Assembly: GCF_009754945.1 (NCBI RefSeq)
Contig: NZ_WPIN01000019.1
Coordinates: 62,001 to 126,000 of the forward strand
Length of the DNA: 64,000 nt
Reading direction: 5' to 3'
Source: Spirosoma arboris
GTDB taxonomy: Bacteria; Bacteroidota; Bacteroidia; Cytophagales; Spirosomataceae
Shown here: positions 42,734 through 49,745 of the stretch, one piece after another
Numbering within the stretch: position 1 is the first letter of the stretch
Layout of the letters: every line of letters starts with the position of its first letter
Program-made: the position numbers and the translations under genes
The notes under the pieces: model-generated
What the model saw: only the letters and a program-made list of their open reading frames with translations
Database searches by the model: none
Told to the model about the DNA's origin: nothing

Positions 42734-43909
42734 ATGCGCGTACTCTTCAAACTGCGCCGAAACAAGAAAAACCCTCAAAGTCAGGCTACGCTGTATTGCC
42801 GAATCAAACTGGACGGCCTGCACGCCAATGATTTTTCCACCTTCATCACGGTGATGCCGGGCGACTGGGATTCGGAAGCTCAGCGGATCAAGGGTCGAAC
42901 CCTTCGCACCCACGATGATAATCTCCGACTGACCCAGATCCATTCGGACATCACGCGAATCTTTCTCCAGTTCCAGCAGGGAGATGAGATGCTATCAGCC
43001 CAGCGCCTGGCGGATCTGTTTACCGGCAAGCAGCAGAAAACTTATACCTACTGGGAGCTGGTCGATTTATTCGAAGCGCACGTTGAGGCTACCTACAAGA
43101 ACAAAGGTACCCGGCGAAATTACAAAACCCGAATCGACAACATCCGCTTATTTCTGACCGAAAACAACCTAACTAAATTGACTGCTGACCGCTTCAATCT
43201 AGGCCAGGCCGATAGCTTTGTACGTTGGATGAAAGCTCGGGGGCTCGACCACCAGTACATTGTTCGCCATACCCAGATCCTTAAAAACATTACTGAGGAT
43301 GCCGTTCGAAGAGAGATTTTACCCCTGGACAAACTAGCTGCTTTTAAGCTCAAGAAAAAGGAGAAGGTTAACACAAAACACCTGACCCTGGAGGAAATCA
43401 ACCGACTGGCCACCTTTGACTGGCGACCGGAAATGCGCCGGATCGTCGATCTGTTTTTATTCTCTATTTATACCGGTTTACACTATGAAGATGCCCAGAC
43501 GCTCCAGGCCGATGACCTGCGTATAGGCATTGACGGTCGGATGTGGCTCTTTAAAGAACGAGGCAAATATGCCGAATCTGAATTCTTCGTTAATGAGGCT
43601 ATTCAACTTGTTCCGCTAAACCAACCCGCGCTGGACTTGATCGAAAAATATGGCGGCGTGGAAACCTTACCCAAAATCAGCAACTCCGGGTTTAACGACT
43701 GGCTCAAGCAGATTCAGCACATGGCCAGTATTAAAACCAATCTCACGGTCAAGATTGCCCGAAAGACCTTTACCGATGTGATGCTGAATGAACTGGGGGT
43801 TTCCGAGGAAAGTGTGGCCGCTATGCTAGGTCACAGTACCACCCGGCATGTGAAGTATTATGGGAAAGCCAGTGAACGGCGGGTGGCCAGGGAGGTTGTG
43901 TATAAATAA
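42734..43909 (+). CDS. Tyrosine recombinase (integrase), Bacteroidota type
   Basis: A 391-residue integrase. The N-terminus (FKLRRNKKNPQSQATLYCRI) is the arm-binding domain common in Bacteroidota integrases, followed by a SAM-like core-binding domain (about 105-205). In the catalytic domain the first catalytic Arg is replaced: IYTGLHYEDAQTL has His250 where Arg is usual. Box II reads KIARKTF with Lys340 and Arg343. GHSTTRHVKYYGK supplies His367 and the nucleophile, probably Tyr376. Loss of Arg I is known in the active CTnDOT integrase, so this need not mean inactivity. It lies 318 bases from the tRNA-Arg gene in the same direction and is the likely integrase of the element. Confidence 0.93.
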   Translation: MRVLFKLRRNKKNPQSQATLYCRIKLDGLHANDFSTFITVMPGDWDSEAQRIKGRTLRTHDDNLRLTQIHSDITRIFLQFQQGDEMLSAQRLADLFTGKQQKTYTYWELVDLFEAHVEATYKNKGTRRNYKTRIDNIRLFLTENNLTKLTADRFNLGQADSFVRWMKARGLDHQYIVRHTQILKNITEDAVRREILPLDKLAAFKLKKKEKVNTKHLTLEEINRLATFDWRPEMRRIVDLFLFSIYTGLHYEDAQTLQADDLRIGIDGRMWLFKERGKYAESEFFVNEAIQLVPLNQPALDLIEKYGGVETLPKISNSGFNDWLKQIQHMASIKTNLTVKIARKTFTDVMLNELGVSEESVAAMLGHSTTRHVKYYGKASERRVAREVVYK

Positions 43910-43961
43910 GAATTCTAAAGTAACCAGGCCCGGTCAAGTTGATCGGAGTTTAGAGTCCAGC

Positions 43962-44021
43962 ATACTTACAGTAGCAAAAAGCCACGACTTAGAAGCCGTG
44001 GCTTTTTGCTACTGTAAGTAT
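43962..44021. terminator. 25-bp perfect hairpin, bidirectional terminator after the integrase
   Basis: Positions 43962-43986 are exactly complementary to 43997-44021 with a ten-base loop. AAAAAGCCACG and CGTGGCTTTTT at the inner stem give A- and T-tracts on both strands, so both directions would terminate. Confidence 0.9.
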
Positions 44022-44032
44022 ATATTCGAGCT

Positions 44033-44164
44033 ATGGAAAAGATAGGCCCCATTATAGCAATACTAATTGTGCTGGCAATTCTAGCTATAAGCATCCTTTT
44101 AGTTTGGTGGGAGGTACGCCAAAATGAGAAGTCCAAAAAGAAGAAAGGCAAAAAGAAAAAGTAG
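44033..44164 (+). CDS. 43-residue single-pass membrane microprotein with lysine tail
   Basis: The short frame starts at ATG 44033. It encodes MEKIGPIIAILIVLAILAIS, continuing into a hydrophobic segment that ends VWWEVRQ, then a C-terminal tail of eight Lys (KKKKGKKKK). This is a clean membrane-anchor layout and unlikely by chance, but no family is recognised. It begins 12 bases after the big hairpin. The cationic cytoplasmic tail could bind nucleic acid or phospholipid (inference). Confidence 0.5.
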   Translation: MEKIGPIIAILIVLAILAISILLVWWEVRQNEKSKKKKGKKKK

Positions 44165-44278
44165 TAAGGTCAAAGCCCACCTCTCTCCCAGCGTCGGGAC
44201 ATATTGTTGTCAATCAAAACGAGCGGTATTCTGGACAGCATCCCTTAAGCAACTGACAGGTAAAAGAATTAATTTTAA

Positions 44279-44343
44279 TGTCCATAATACCTGTCCATTA
44301 TTTAGTGTTTAGTATATTTGTAGACCAAGCGTTTTAATGGACA
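44279..44343. promoter_or_regulatory. Three TGTCCAT repeats around a TATATTTG promoter
   Basis: TGTCCAT occurs at 44279-44285 and 44292-44298, and inverted at 44337-44343. The -7 element TATATTTG at 44313-44320 lies between. These could be binding sites of the resolvase encoded downstream or operators of the small gene at 44350. Confidence 0.5.
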
Positions 44344-44349
44344 CTAACA

Positions 44350-44526
44350 ATGGCACATAGACCCTTTCCTGTTTGGCTTGATGAAGTAATACGCGAACTC
44401 GGTGAATTAGATCATACCTTAGTACTCACCGTTAAAGCCAATCAGTGGCTAAAGGATGTGTGGCAATACTACCAAATTTCCCCCTCTGAAGCCGCATTGT
44501 TTTTCTTCAATGAATACGAACAGTAA
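44350..44526 (+). CDS. Small protein encoded directly before the resolvase
   Basis: A 58-residue protein starting at ATG 44350 (MAHRPFPVWLDEVIREL) and ending FFFNEYEQ. The stop TAA is immediately followed by the resolvase ATG, with no gap, which implies translational coupling. It is mostly helical and acidic, with no motif I can name. A promoter (TATATTTG, 44313-44320) and TGTCCAT repeats lie upstream. It may be a regulator or accessory protein of the recombinase (inference). Confidence 0.6.
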   Translation: MAHRPFPVWLDEVIRELGELDHTLVLTVKANQWLKDVWQYYQISPSEAALFFFNEYEQ

Positions 44527-45099
44527 ATGAAAATCGGCTACGCCAGGGTATCCACCCTTGACCAGAATCTGGATCTCCAGTTGAACGCTCTCCAGACCGC
44601 TGGTTGTGAGAAGATCTATCAGGAAAAAATCAGCGGGGCTTGCAAAGAACGGCCGGAGTTGGAGCAACTGCTGAAATCATTGCGGCCAGGTGACGAAGTA
44701 ATGGTTTGGAAACTGGATCGATTAGGGCGCTCCCTACAGCACTTAATTGAGCTGATCAACTTGTTTTCCGATCATGGAGTAACCTTCTCCAGTCTTCAGG
44801 ATAGTATCAATACCAGCACACCATCAGGAAAACTCATCTTTCATATTTTTTGCAGCCTGGCTGAATTCGAACGGGCGCAAATCCGGGAACGCACGATGGC
44901 CGGTTTAGCCGCGGCTAAACTCAAAGGCAAAACGGGGGGAAAACCCAAGGGCTTAAGCGAACAGGCTCAGCAGACGGCCCGAGTAGCCGAATCACTGTAT
45001 AAGGAAGGATTTGCCATTAAGTTAATTTCGGAAAAGCTGAAACTCTCCCGGCAAACGGTATATAACTATTTAGCGGAGCGGGGTGTTACGTTAAAGTAA
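44527..45099 (+). CDS. Serine recombinase (resolvase/invertase family)
   Basis: A 190-residue protein of Hin/Tn3-resolvase size. The N-terminus MKIGYARVSTLDQN holds the nucleophile Ser9. WKLDRLGRSLQHLIEL and CSLAEFERAQIRERT carry the conserved Arg residues. The C-terminal helix-turn-helix is FAIKLISEKLKLSRQTVYNYL. It could invert a segment or resolve replicon multimers of the element. The three TGTCCAT words upstream are candidate sites. It is translationally coupled to the small gene before it. Confidence 0.95.
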   Translation: MKIGYARVSTLDQNLDLQLNALQTAGCEKIYQEKISGACKERPELEQLLKSLRPGDEVMVWKLDRLGRSLQHLIELINLFSDHGVTFSSLQDSINTSTPSGKLIFHIFCSLAEFERAQIRERTMAGLAAAKLKGKTGGKPKGLSEQAQQTARVAESLYKEGFAIKLISEKLKLSRQTVYNYLAERGVTLK

Positions 45100-45110
45100 A
45101 CCAGATTAGT

Positions 45111-45200
45111 GCATTGAAAGTGCTGGCGTTCGGCTATGGCTACCAGATACACCTTATCCAGCACGAGGCCCCTTACCGGTGAATCGATACCCGGATATAG
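45111..45200 (-). pseudogene. Relic of the ORF6C-like gene found at 46191-46493
   Basis: On the minus strand this stretch encodes RLYPGID...LDKVYLVAIAERQHFQ, while the intact gene ends GIYLPGIP...IDKVYLVAQAEKLSLQ. The nucleotide match is also visible (GGCTACCAGATACACCTTAT versus GGCTACCAGGTACACTTTAT). The relic has lost its first two-thirds and has no start codon. It marks a local duplication or recombination inside the element. Confidence 0.55.
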
Positions 45201-45207
45201 GCGTGAA

Positions 45208-45495
45208 TCATTTCAATAAATAAGTCCCTAACCCTTCCAGATCACGGAAGGTTACCGGCTTCTCGCCATCCTTATATAAAACAAGCTCACTGGAATTAGA
45301 TTCATTGGTTGTCACCCGGTACTGACAGCCTGTCATATCCCAGAAATACACGGTTGTTTCATCCGATCGCATATCAAAGAACTGCTTATCGGCTCTTAAC
45401 AAAGGCATTTCCCTTTTATAGAGATAGCTTTGCAGCTCTTCTTGTAAATTCTTTAGGTCCATCAGGGACTGTTCAGGTAAAAGGGTATCTGTCAA
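45208..45495 (-). CDS. Small protein of unknown function
   Basis: The protein has 95 residues, or 84 if translation begins at the second Met (MDLKNLQEELQSYL). It has an N-terminal helix and then beta-like strands (FFDMRSDETTVYFWDMTGCQYRV). There is no membrane segment and no family recognised. Upstream, AGGTAA-ATT-TTACCT (45505-45519) forms a 6-bp palindrome, and another AGGTAAAA lies at the start codon region, so a repressor could act there. It is followed directly by the relic of a neighbouring gene. Confidence 0.5.
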   Translation of the reverse strand: MTDTLLPEQSLMDLKNLQEELQSYLYKREMPLLRADKQFFDMRSDETTVYFWDMTGCQYRVTTNESNSSELVLYKDGEKPVTFRDLEGLGTYLLK

Positions 45496-45645
45496 CCTAA
45501 AAATAGGTAAATTTTACCTGTAAAAAGGGGATAGTGCGCTACTATTTGTTGCCTAGTTAAATCTCCAACTCCATTCAGACTACGTATAAACAAAAAAAGC
45601 CAGCTACAGCGTAGCCGACTTTTCGCGTATTCACGATTATTAATT

Positions 45646-45672
45646 AAAGGGCCTGTTCGAAACAGCCCCTTT
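45646..45672. terminator. Bidirectional hairpin terminator
   Basis: AAAGGGCCTGTT pairs with AACAGCCCCTTT with one mismatch and a three-base loop. It lies in a 319-base spacer (45496-45814) that otherwise holds a weaker hairpin at about 45595-45625 and a GCTAGCGCTAGC palindrome at 45681-45692. I see no gene there. Confidence 0.6.
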
Positions 45673-45814
45673 AACGTTACGCTAGCGCTAGCTGGCTAGT
45701 AAGTTAGGTAACAATACCTTAATAATCAGTCCTTACCGGGCAGAGTTTATTGTTCGGCTAAGGCTCCGATTCGCCTGGATAAACAAAAAAACTGCCCTTG
45801 GCAATCCAACTTTC

Positions 45815-46189
45815 TCACCACTTAGTTTTTTCCTCTAACCACTCAGTGGACGTTTTCTTAGTCCGAAAATTTACCGGATACGAATCCGTTTGTTCATGGC
45901 AGTCATGGCACAAAGTTCGCCCATTACGAATATCCCACAGGGCGAAGCACTGACGGGCTTCTTCCAGGGAAGTAATAGCATTCTCCCGAACTAGTTCGGC
46001 CAAGCTCGTTATGTGGTCAGCCTCGATCACGCGACGGCGTCCATTCCTTCTACCACATTGTTGACACTGAAAATGATCCCGGAGAAATACGCTTCGCTTC
46101 CAAACAGTATATAGGTCTAAATGGCGAATGCTTTTTACCAGGGCAGTCTGCTGACCGCCCTTAGTTACCGTGTTTGTTACCTCCATCAC
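45815..46189 (-). CDS. HNH endonuclease
   Basis: A 124-residue single-domain nuclease. A zinc-binding CQQCGRRNG is followed by EADHITSLAELV with the catalytic His, then WDIRNGRTLCHDCHEQTD with the Asn and the second Cys pair. This is the classical phage-type HNH layout, often placed next to terminase genes, though no terminase is visible here. It starts two bases after the stop of the preceding gene on the same strand, so the two are one operon. The first or second Met could be the start. Confidence 0.88.
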   Translation of the reverse strand: MMEVTNTVTKGGQQTALVKSIRHLDLYTVWKRSVFLRDHFQCQQCGRRNGRRRVIEADHITSLAELVRENAITSLEEARQCFALWDIRNGRTLCHDCHEQTDSYPVNFRTKKTSTEWLEEKTKW

Positions 46190-46190
46190 T

Positions 46191-46493
46191 CTATTGAAGG
46201 CTTAGTTTTTCGGCCTGGGCTACCAGGTACACTTTATCTATCACGTCGTGACGCTCCGCTACCCTAAGTAGGGATTCGTTTTTTCTACGAGGAATGCCAG
46301 GTAGATAAATTCCATAAAAAGCCTCCAGCTTTTCATAGAGCCGCTTCCAAATCTGAGACTCTGGCTCTTCGCTCAGGCGGGCAATGGCCGCAACAAGTAG
46401 GTAAATTTGGGTGCGGTAGGTGTGACTGCTCCAGGGTTGTTGGGCAGGGCTTGCATAGTTCTCCCTACCCACGTAGCTTTGCTCTGTGGACAT
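46191..46493 (-). CDS. Phage-type regulator, ORF6C-like C-terminal domain
   Basis: The protein has 100 residues from MSTEQSYVG at 46493; an upstream in-frame start adds 17 residues. The body IYLLVAAIARLSEEPESQIW, then KRLYEKLEAFYGIYLP, resembles the ORF6C/KilA-C region of phage antirepressors, where a short helical domain ends in similar Tyr/Leu/Phe-rich helices. The match is by eye and moderate. It precedes the HNH gene in an operon. A degenerate copy of its end lies at 45111-45200. Confidence 0.55.
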   Translation of the reverse strand: MSTEQSYVGRENYASPAQQPWSSHTYRTQIYLLVAAIARLSEEPESQIWKRLYEKLEAFYGIYLPGIPRRKNESLLRVAERHDVIDKVYLVAQAEKLSLQ

Positions 46494-46608
46494 AATTAAT
46501 GAACGATTAAGTGTGTTTACATGCCCCTTCACCTGGTCTGCCAAGATTTGCGGTGTTGGGGTTTTTCTTTATTTATAACTAACTGATTATAAGTACAATA
46601 TAAAAAGA

Positions 46609-46643
46609 AAAAACCGCCTTTACAAGTAGTAAAGGCGGTTTTT
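46609..46643. terminator. Rho-independent terminator after the 46694-47041 gene
   Basis: AACCGCCTTTA and TAAAGGCGGTT form an 11-bp perfect stem with a seven-base loop, flanked by A and T tracts on both sides. It follows the minus-strand gene by about 50 bases. Confidence 0.92.
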
Positions 46644-46693
46644 GAATATAAATGGTATACTGAGGCTAAGTATCTGCAAAATTGCCTCCCTCT

Positions 46694-47041
46694 CTAAGAG
46701 GCTGATGAACCTACCAAGTAGAGACTACTTTTGGCCTGGCGATTCAGCCGGTTTAGCAGCAACGTATGAGACGTTAGATTTCTTACTTGATTCAGTTGAT
46801 CCGTGTCTTTGTCTAGCTTGCCTAGCTCCCGATGCATGGCATTGACTAAGCGTATTAGTTGCCTTGTTGGACATTGACCGATATAGACTCTAAAGGCCTG
46901 GCTACGTTCAGGTGTCCTAAGGCAGGTAACCAATTGAGTATAGGATTCATAAAATTCTTTAAGCGCTTGACTCCACCGCGTTACGATACGTTGAAAACGG
47001 ACATTATCTGATAAACCGTTGTCCTGTATAAGAGTATTCAT
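46694..47041 (-). CDS. Helical protein of unknown function
   Basis: A 115-residue soluble, helix-rich, basic protein (FQRIVTRWSQALKEFYESYT, then LIRLVNAMHRELGKLDKD). It has no known motif, signal or membrane segment. Its own terminator follows, and its promoter probably lies in the AT-rich spacer to the right. It could be a small regulator of the element. Confidence 0.55.
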   Translation of the reverse strand: MNTLIQDNGLSDNVRFQRIVTRWSQALKEFYESYTQLVTCLRTPERSQAFRVYIGQCPTRQLIRLVNAMHRELGKLDKDTDQLNQVRNLTSHTLLLNRLNRQAKSSLYLVGSSAS

Positions 47042-47373
47042 AGAAGTATGTGGATTATTTATGTTTGACGATGGGTATATATACGGTTACCTGCCTACTA
47101 AAAGATTTATATTTTTTGAGAAAATTTTCCTAAAAAATACAGATTTATGTTTAGAATTTGGGCCACCTATAGCGATACGACTACACAGGTAAGTAAACCC
47201 GAATAGATTTCTTATGGGTCAGAGCAGCTTACGGTTGCCTAAACACATAGGCACCTAATGCAATATGGCACTAGCCCATCAAAATACCCGTAACTGAATT
47301 TATCGTAAAAGCAGATTTACAAATAAGTAAATTCCTATACATTTGATTTACCTTTTGCTCAATCTTGCTATTT
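47042..47373. other. AT-rich spacer without a gene
   Basis: A 332-base region between divergent genes. It holds a TATATATA run near 47070, an 8-bp TATTTTTT/AAAAAATA hairpin at 47110-47139 and AT-rich sequence that fits promoters for both sides. I see no ORF with a plausible start and no RNA structure I can name. Confidence 0.5.
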
Positions 47374-47775
47374 ATGAAACGATTCGACGCGGCCAACCAA
47401 CAGCATAAGTTTGACCCTAATCAGGTTCTTTATTTAATTGGGGACATCAACTATTGCACGATTTACCTGCTGAATGGAAAGTCAATCTTAACCAGCCGAA
47501 CCTTAAAATGGTACAGTGAACGGTGGCCCCAGTTTATTCGTATTCACAAAGCCAACCTGGTAAATTCGGACCATATCTATAGTTGTGTCGTAGTTTCTTC
47601 CATCGTGGCCCATCTGATCATGCGAAATGGGGCTCGTCTTCCCATTGGCAGAAGGCGAATCAGCGAAGTGGTCCAGCAATTAGGCATTGACTGGCCTAAA
47701 AAATGCGGTGCCAGTACACACCTGCTTAAACCGGAATACAGTTCCTTTGTGTCAGACGATGTCCGGCTTGCCTAA
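47374..47775 (+). CDS. Stand-alone LytTR DNA-binding regulator
   Basis: The protein has 133 residues from the ATG at 47374; a TTG nine bases earlier is less likely. Residues 10-100 form a LytTR domain: VLYLIGDINYCTIYLLNGKS, then FIRIHKANLVNSDHIYSC and RNGARLPIGRRRISEV. These are the typical R-x-H-K/R-x-x-L-V-N and L-P-x-G-R-R signatures. No receiver domain is fused. The C-terminal 30 residues are a tail of unknown role. LytTR proteins bind paired direct repeats. A truncated receiver fragment lies 740 bases further down. Confidence 0.88.
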   Translation: MKRFDAANQQHKFDPNQVLYLIGDINYCTIYLLNGKSILTSRTLKWYSERWPQFIRIHKANLVNSDHIYSCVVVSSIVAHLIMRNGARLPIGRRRISEVVQQLGIDWPKKCGASTHLLKPEYSSFVSDDVRLA

Positions 47776-48034
47776 AGGAAACTACTCCCCTGGCTCATCA
47801 CAAGCTTGGCCAGTGTATAATAGCCTTATAGGGATCAGGGGACTGGTAAACCTGCTTTATCCTTCGGCTTTACCATTTCAGTTGTCGGTAGGGTAAGTGC
47901 GCTAATGCTTTCCAGTAGACGCTACTCCAGGCAAAATTAGTCGTTACTAAATGTGACTTTACTGCTTATTTTTTGTCTATTAAAAAGAGTACACTATTCG
48001 GCTCTTCTGTAATAGCAGACCTTGATCCATCGCC
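47776..48034. other. Spacer without a supported gene
   Basis: A 259-base stretch after the LytTR gene. A hydrophilic 72-residue frame on the minus strand (47966-48184) begins MNQQRYSTQKQ and overlaps the small membrane ORF at 48035 on the plus strand. Only one of them is likely real, and I favour the plus strand because it encodes a clear membrane helix. Confidence 0.35.
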
Positions 48035-48190
48035 ATGCTTAATTATGAATCCATCGCTATTCGTTGCCTGGTTATGAATCGTATCAATTCTACTTCTCTC
48101 GACCCTGTCAGGGCCATTACTTGGTTTGTTGTTTTTGGTATTAGCCTGCTTCTGTTTCTGGGTGCTGTATCTTTGCTGGTTCATGTGTAA
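48035..48190 (+). CDS. Possible 51-residue membrane microprotein
   Basis: ATG at 48035 opens a frame of 51 residues ending with one hydrophobic helix (ITWFVVFGISLLLFLGAVSL, then LVHV). A second ATG 13 codons in is an alternative start. The stop TAA is immediately followed by another ATG frame, the same zero-gap pattern seen at 44526/44527. No family is recognised. The evidence is only the layout and the clean helix. Confidence 0.3.
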   Translation: MLNYESIAIRCLVMNRINSTSLDPVRAITWFVVFGISLLLFLGAVSLLVHV

Positions 48191-48358
48191 ATGCCTGCCT
48201 TTACTGAGCAAATCCCCTATAATTTTACGATTTGGCCCAGATCGTTACTGCTACACCCTGCCTGTAAGCTCGACGGGTTCGCTCTGGTCAGGCTTGGGGG
48301 CTTGGCATTACCGGGCCTGTTCCTTTTTTGTTATAGAACAACCAGATCACCGGTTTAG
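48191..48358 (+). CDS. Possible 55-residue protein coupled to the preceding ORF
   Basis: ATG 48191 follows the TAA of the previous small ORF with no gap and runs to TAG at 48358. The product starts MPAFTEQIPYNFTIWPRSLL and has a second hydrophobic stretch (LGGLALPGLFLFCY). There is no known family and a weak case overall. It is listed because of the repeated zero-gap arrangement in this element. Confidence 0.2.
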   Translation: MPAFTEQIPYNFTIWPRSLLLHPACKLDGFALVRLGGLALPGLFLFCYRTTRSPV

Positions 48359-48517
48359 ACCAACTGCCCAAGCCTGCCGATTTATTGAGCCCAGCTCAGA
48401 TTTTACGATACGGAACTTCTCGGGCCAACTCCATTCAACATTGAACTGAAGGTTGGAACTTGTCAGGTAGAACCTAAAATGACTACCTTGTGCGCTTACC
48501 CTTGTCGAGCCGATACG

Positions 48518-48649
48518 ATGCCGAATCAATTCCGTATTCTGGTAGTGGACGATGATCCAGACCTGGTCGAGATTCTACGGCTGGCAGCCCCATCCAGTTT
48601 TCTAGAAGCCTCGTTTACTTTATTTACCCGAGCTGACTTGGTTCCCTAG
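48518..48649 (+). pseudogene. Truncated response-regulator receiver domain
   Basis: MPNQFRILVVDDDPDLVEIL is the unmistakable first strand and helix of a receiver domain, with its acidic pocket. After 43 residues the frame ends at a TAG inside the left arm of a 33-bp perfect hairpin (48640-48715), before the phosphorylation Asp could occur. Beyond the hairpin the DNA holds unrelated minus-strand genes. An in-frame ATG 13 codons upstream exists. It is a broken gene, probably cut by a rearrangement at this point. Confidence 0.6.
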
Positions 48650-48715
48650 ATGGAATGATCTATGATCTATGGGTTACGGAATCCATAGATCATAGATCAT
48701 TCCATCTAGGGAACC
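48640..48715. repeat. 33-bp perfect inverted repeat at the junction to the minus-strand block
   Basis: Positions 48640-48672 and 48683-48715 are exact reverse complements with a ten-base loop. The arm contains CTAGATGGAATGATCTATGA. It contains the stop codon of the truncated receiver ORF and ends eight bases before the stop of the first minus-strand gene. It is the longest perfect hairpin in the window and may serve as a terminator for both sides. Confidence 0.92.
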
Positions 48716-48722
48716 AGGTGTT

Positions 48723-49088
48723 TCAATTTGTTTTGAATGGCGAACGCCTTCGGAGTCGCCGTGTGACCAGCGTAATTATCTCATCAGGCAAGCAGCCCAT
48801 TTTTGTATAATAGTCCTTCCGATAAGCGGATTCTTTGGAGCGGTCAGGAGCATAGTCAAATGAGAAAGGCATGATTGTGAAGGATTTAATAAATGATAAT
48901 ACTTGGAGTTGATAGTATCTTACAATCGGTGTATCTGTGGTATTTGAAGTGGTCGTAACCCAGGTCAAAACCTCGTGTCCAAGGGAATTACATCGACGGT
49001 TAGCACCTTCTCCGGTCAGGACAATTTCTGCACGGTTCAGCGAACCACACTTGCTACATTTCTGATCTGGCCCTTTTGTCTGATACAT
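48723..49088 (-). CDS. Small zinc-ribbon-like protein of unknown function
   Basis: The protein has 121 residues from MYQTKGPDQKCSKCGS at 49088; a longer in-frame version is unlikely because it would run through the neighbouring gene. The N-terminus has CSKCG and a later Cys-His pair (RRCNSLGHEVLTW), which could bind zinc. The C-terminal part holds DRSKESAYRKDYYTKMGCLP and a basic end RRLRRRSPFKTN. It is the last gene of the minus-strand block. Confidence 0.55.
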   Translation of the reverse strand: MYQTKGPDQKCSKCGSLNRAEIVLTGEGANRRCNSLGHEVLTWVTTTSNTTDTPIVRYYQLQVLSFIKSFTIMPFSFDYAPDRSKESAYRKDYYTKMGCLPDEIITLVTRRLRRRSPFKTN

Positions 49089-49137
49089 TTTTATTATTTT
49101 TACACTAAGCTTGGAATGGGAAATAAAGATAAGCCGT

Positions 49138-49329
49138 CTACGATTTGTCGTTGGCGGCTTTTTCTTTGGCCCGATTATATTTCGGCTTTTGGCAAACCCG
49201 ACAATTACAAGGACGTACTTGAGCTTTGAAAGCCGTGGCTTGCCCCGCATCCGAGATCGGAATCTTATACAGCCGAAGCCGTCGATGCCACTTTCGGACA
49301 GTGATCTGATTGCGTTCGAGTTTATTCAT
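49138..49329 (-). CDS. Small basic Cys-rich protein
   Basis: The protein has 63 residues from MNKLERNQITVRKWHRRLRL at 49329. It is highly basic, with PCNCRVCQKP as a possible metal-binding knot and an RAKEKAANDKS tail. The start overlaps the stop of the preceding gene by four bases (ATGA). No family is recognised. The overlap and the codon flow make it a likely real gene. Confidence 0.5.
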   Translation of the reverse strand: MNKLERNQITVRKWHRRLRLYKIPISDAGQATAFKAQVRPCNCRVCQKPKYNRAKEKAANDKS

Positions 49330-49745
49330 TTTATAGTTCGAATTAGTACGTAGAGCGATCCTGCTATTAAACCCCATTGCTTAACCTTTAGCCACACAAT
49401 TTGCCGACCCTGTTTTTGAATCGTTTCATTATCTACTACGGCCTGTTGCTTTAGGGCAATGTTCTCATTCGAAAGTAGTACAGTCAGTGACGTTTGGTCC
49501 GCAACTGACTTTCTTAACTGCCCAATCTGATACTCCAAATTCGGTACGGAGATTCGGTCAGCGATGGCTTGTCTTGCCTGACTTGGGGTCAGACGTATAG
49601 GGCGTGAGGTTAGCTCTGTCGTGTCGTTCACTGCTGACTGCGAATACGCTATCGAGCACAGTTTGCAGACTATCAACAGGCAAAGAAAAAGCCGCTTTGG
49701 TAAGCTGTTGGCGGGTCGCTTCGGCACTATCGGCATTCGATACAT
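49326..49745 (-). CDS. Exported coiled-coil membrane protein, spanin- or holin-like
   Basis: The protein has 139 residues from the ATG at 49745, with MPIVPKRPAN nine bases later as an alternative. It has a signal-like N-terminal segment (RLFLCLLIVCKLCSIAYSQS), a periplasmic heptad-rich helix (LEYQIGQLRKSVADQ, then LLSNENIALKQQAVVDN) and a C-terminal hydrophobic helix (WGLIAGSLYVLIRTIK). It overlaps the next gene upstream by 188 bases in another frame. Such an extensive overlap is known from phage spanin pairs. A lysis role is inferred from this, the coiled coil and the nearby peptidase gene, not from homology. Confidence 0.5.
   Translation of the reverse strand: MYRMPIVPKRPANSLPKRLFLCLLIVCKLCSIAYSQSAVNDTTELTSRPIRLTPSQARQAIADRISVPNLEYQIGQLRKSVADQTSLTVLLSNENIALKQQAVVDNETIQKQGRQIVWLKVKQWGLIAGSLYVLIRTIK

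Noticed and set aside
47966..48184. 72-residue minus-strand gene
   Set aside because: Low-complexity hydrophilic product without motif that overlaps a plus-strand frame with a clear membrane helix; neither is certain.
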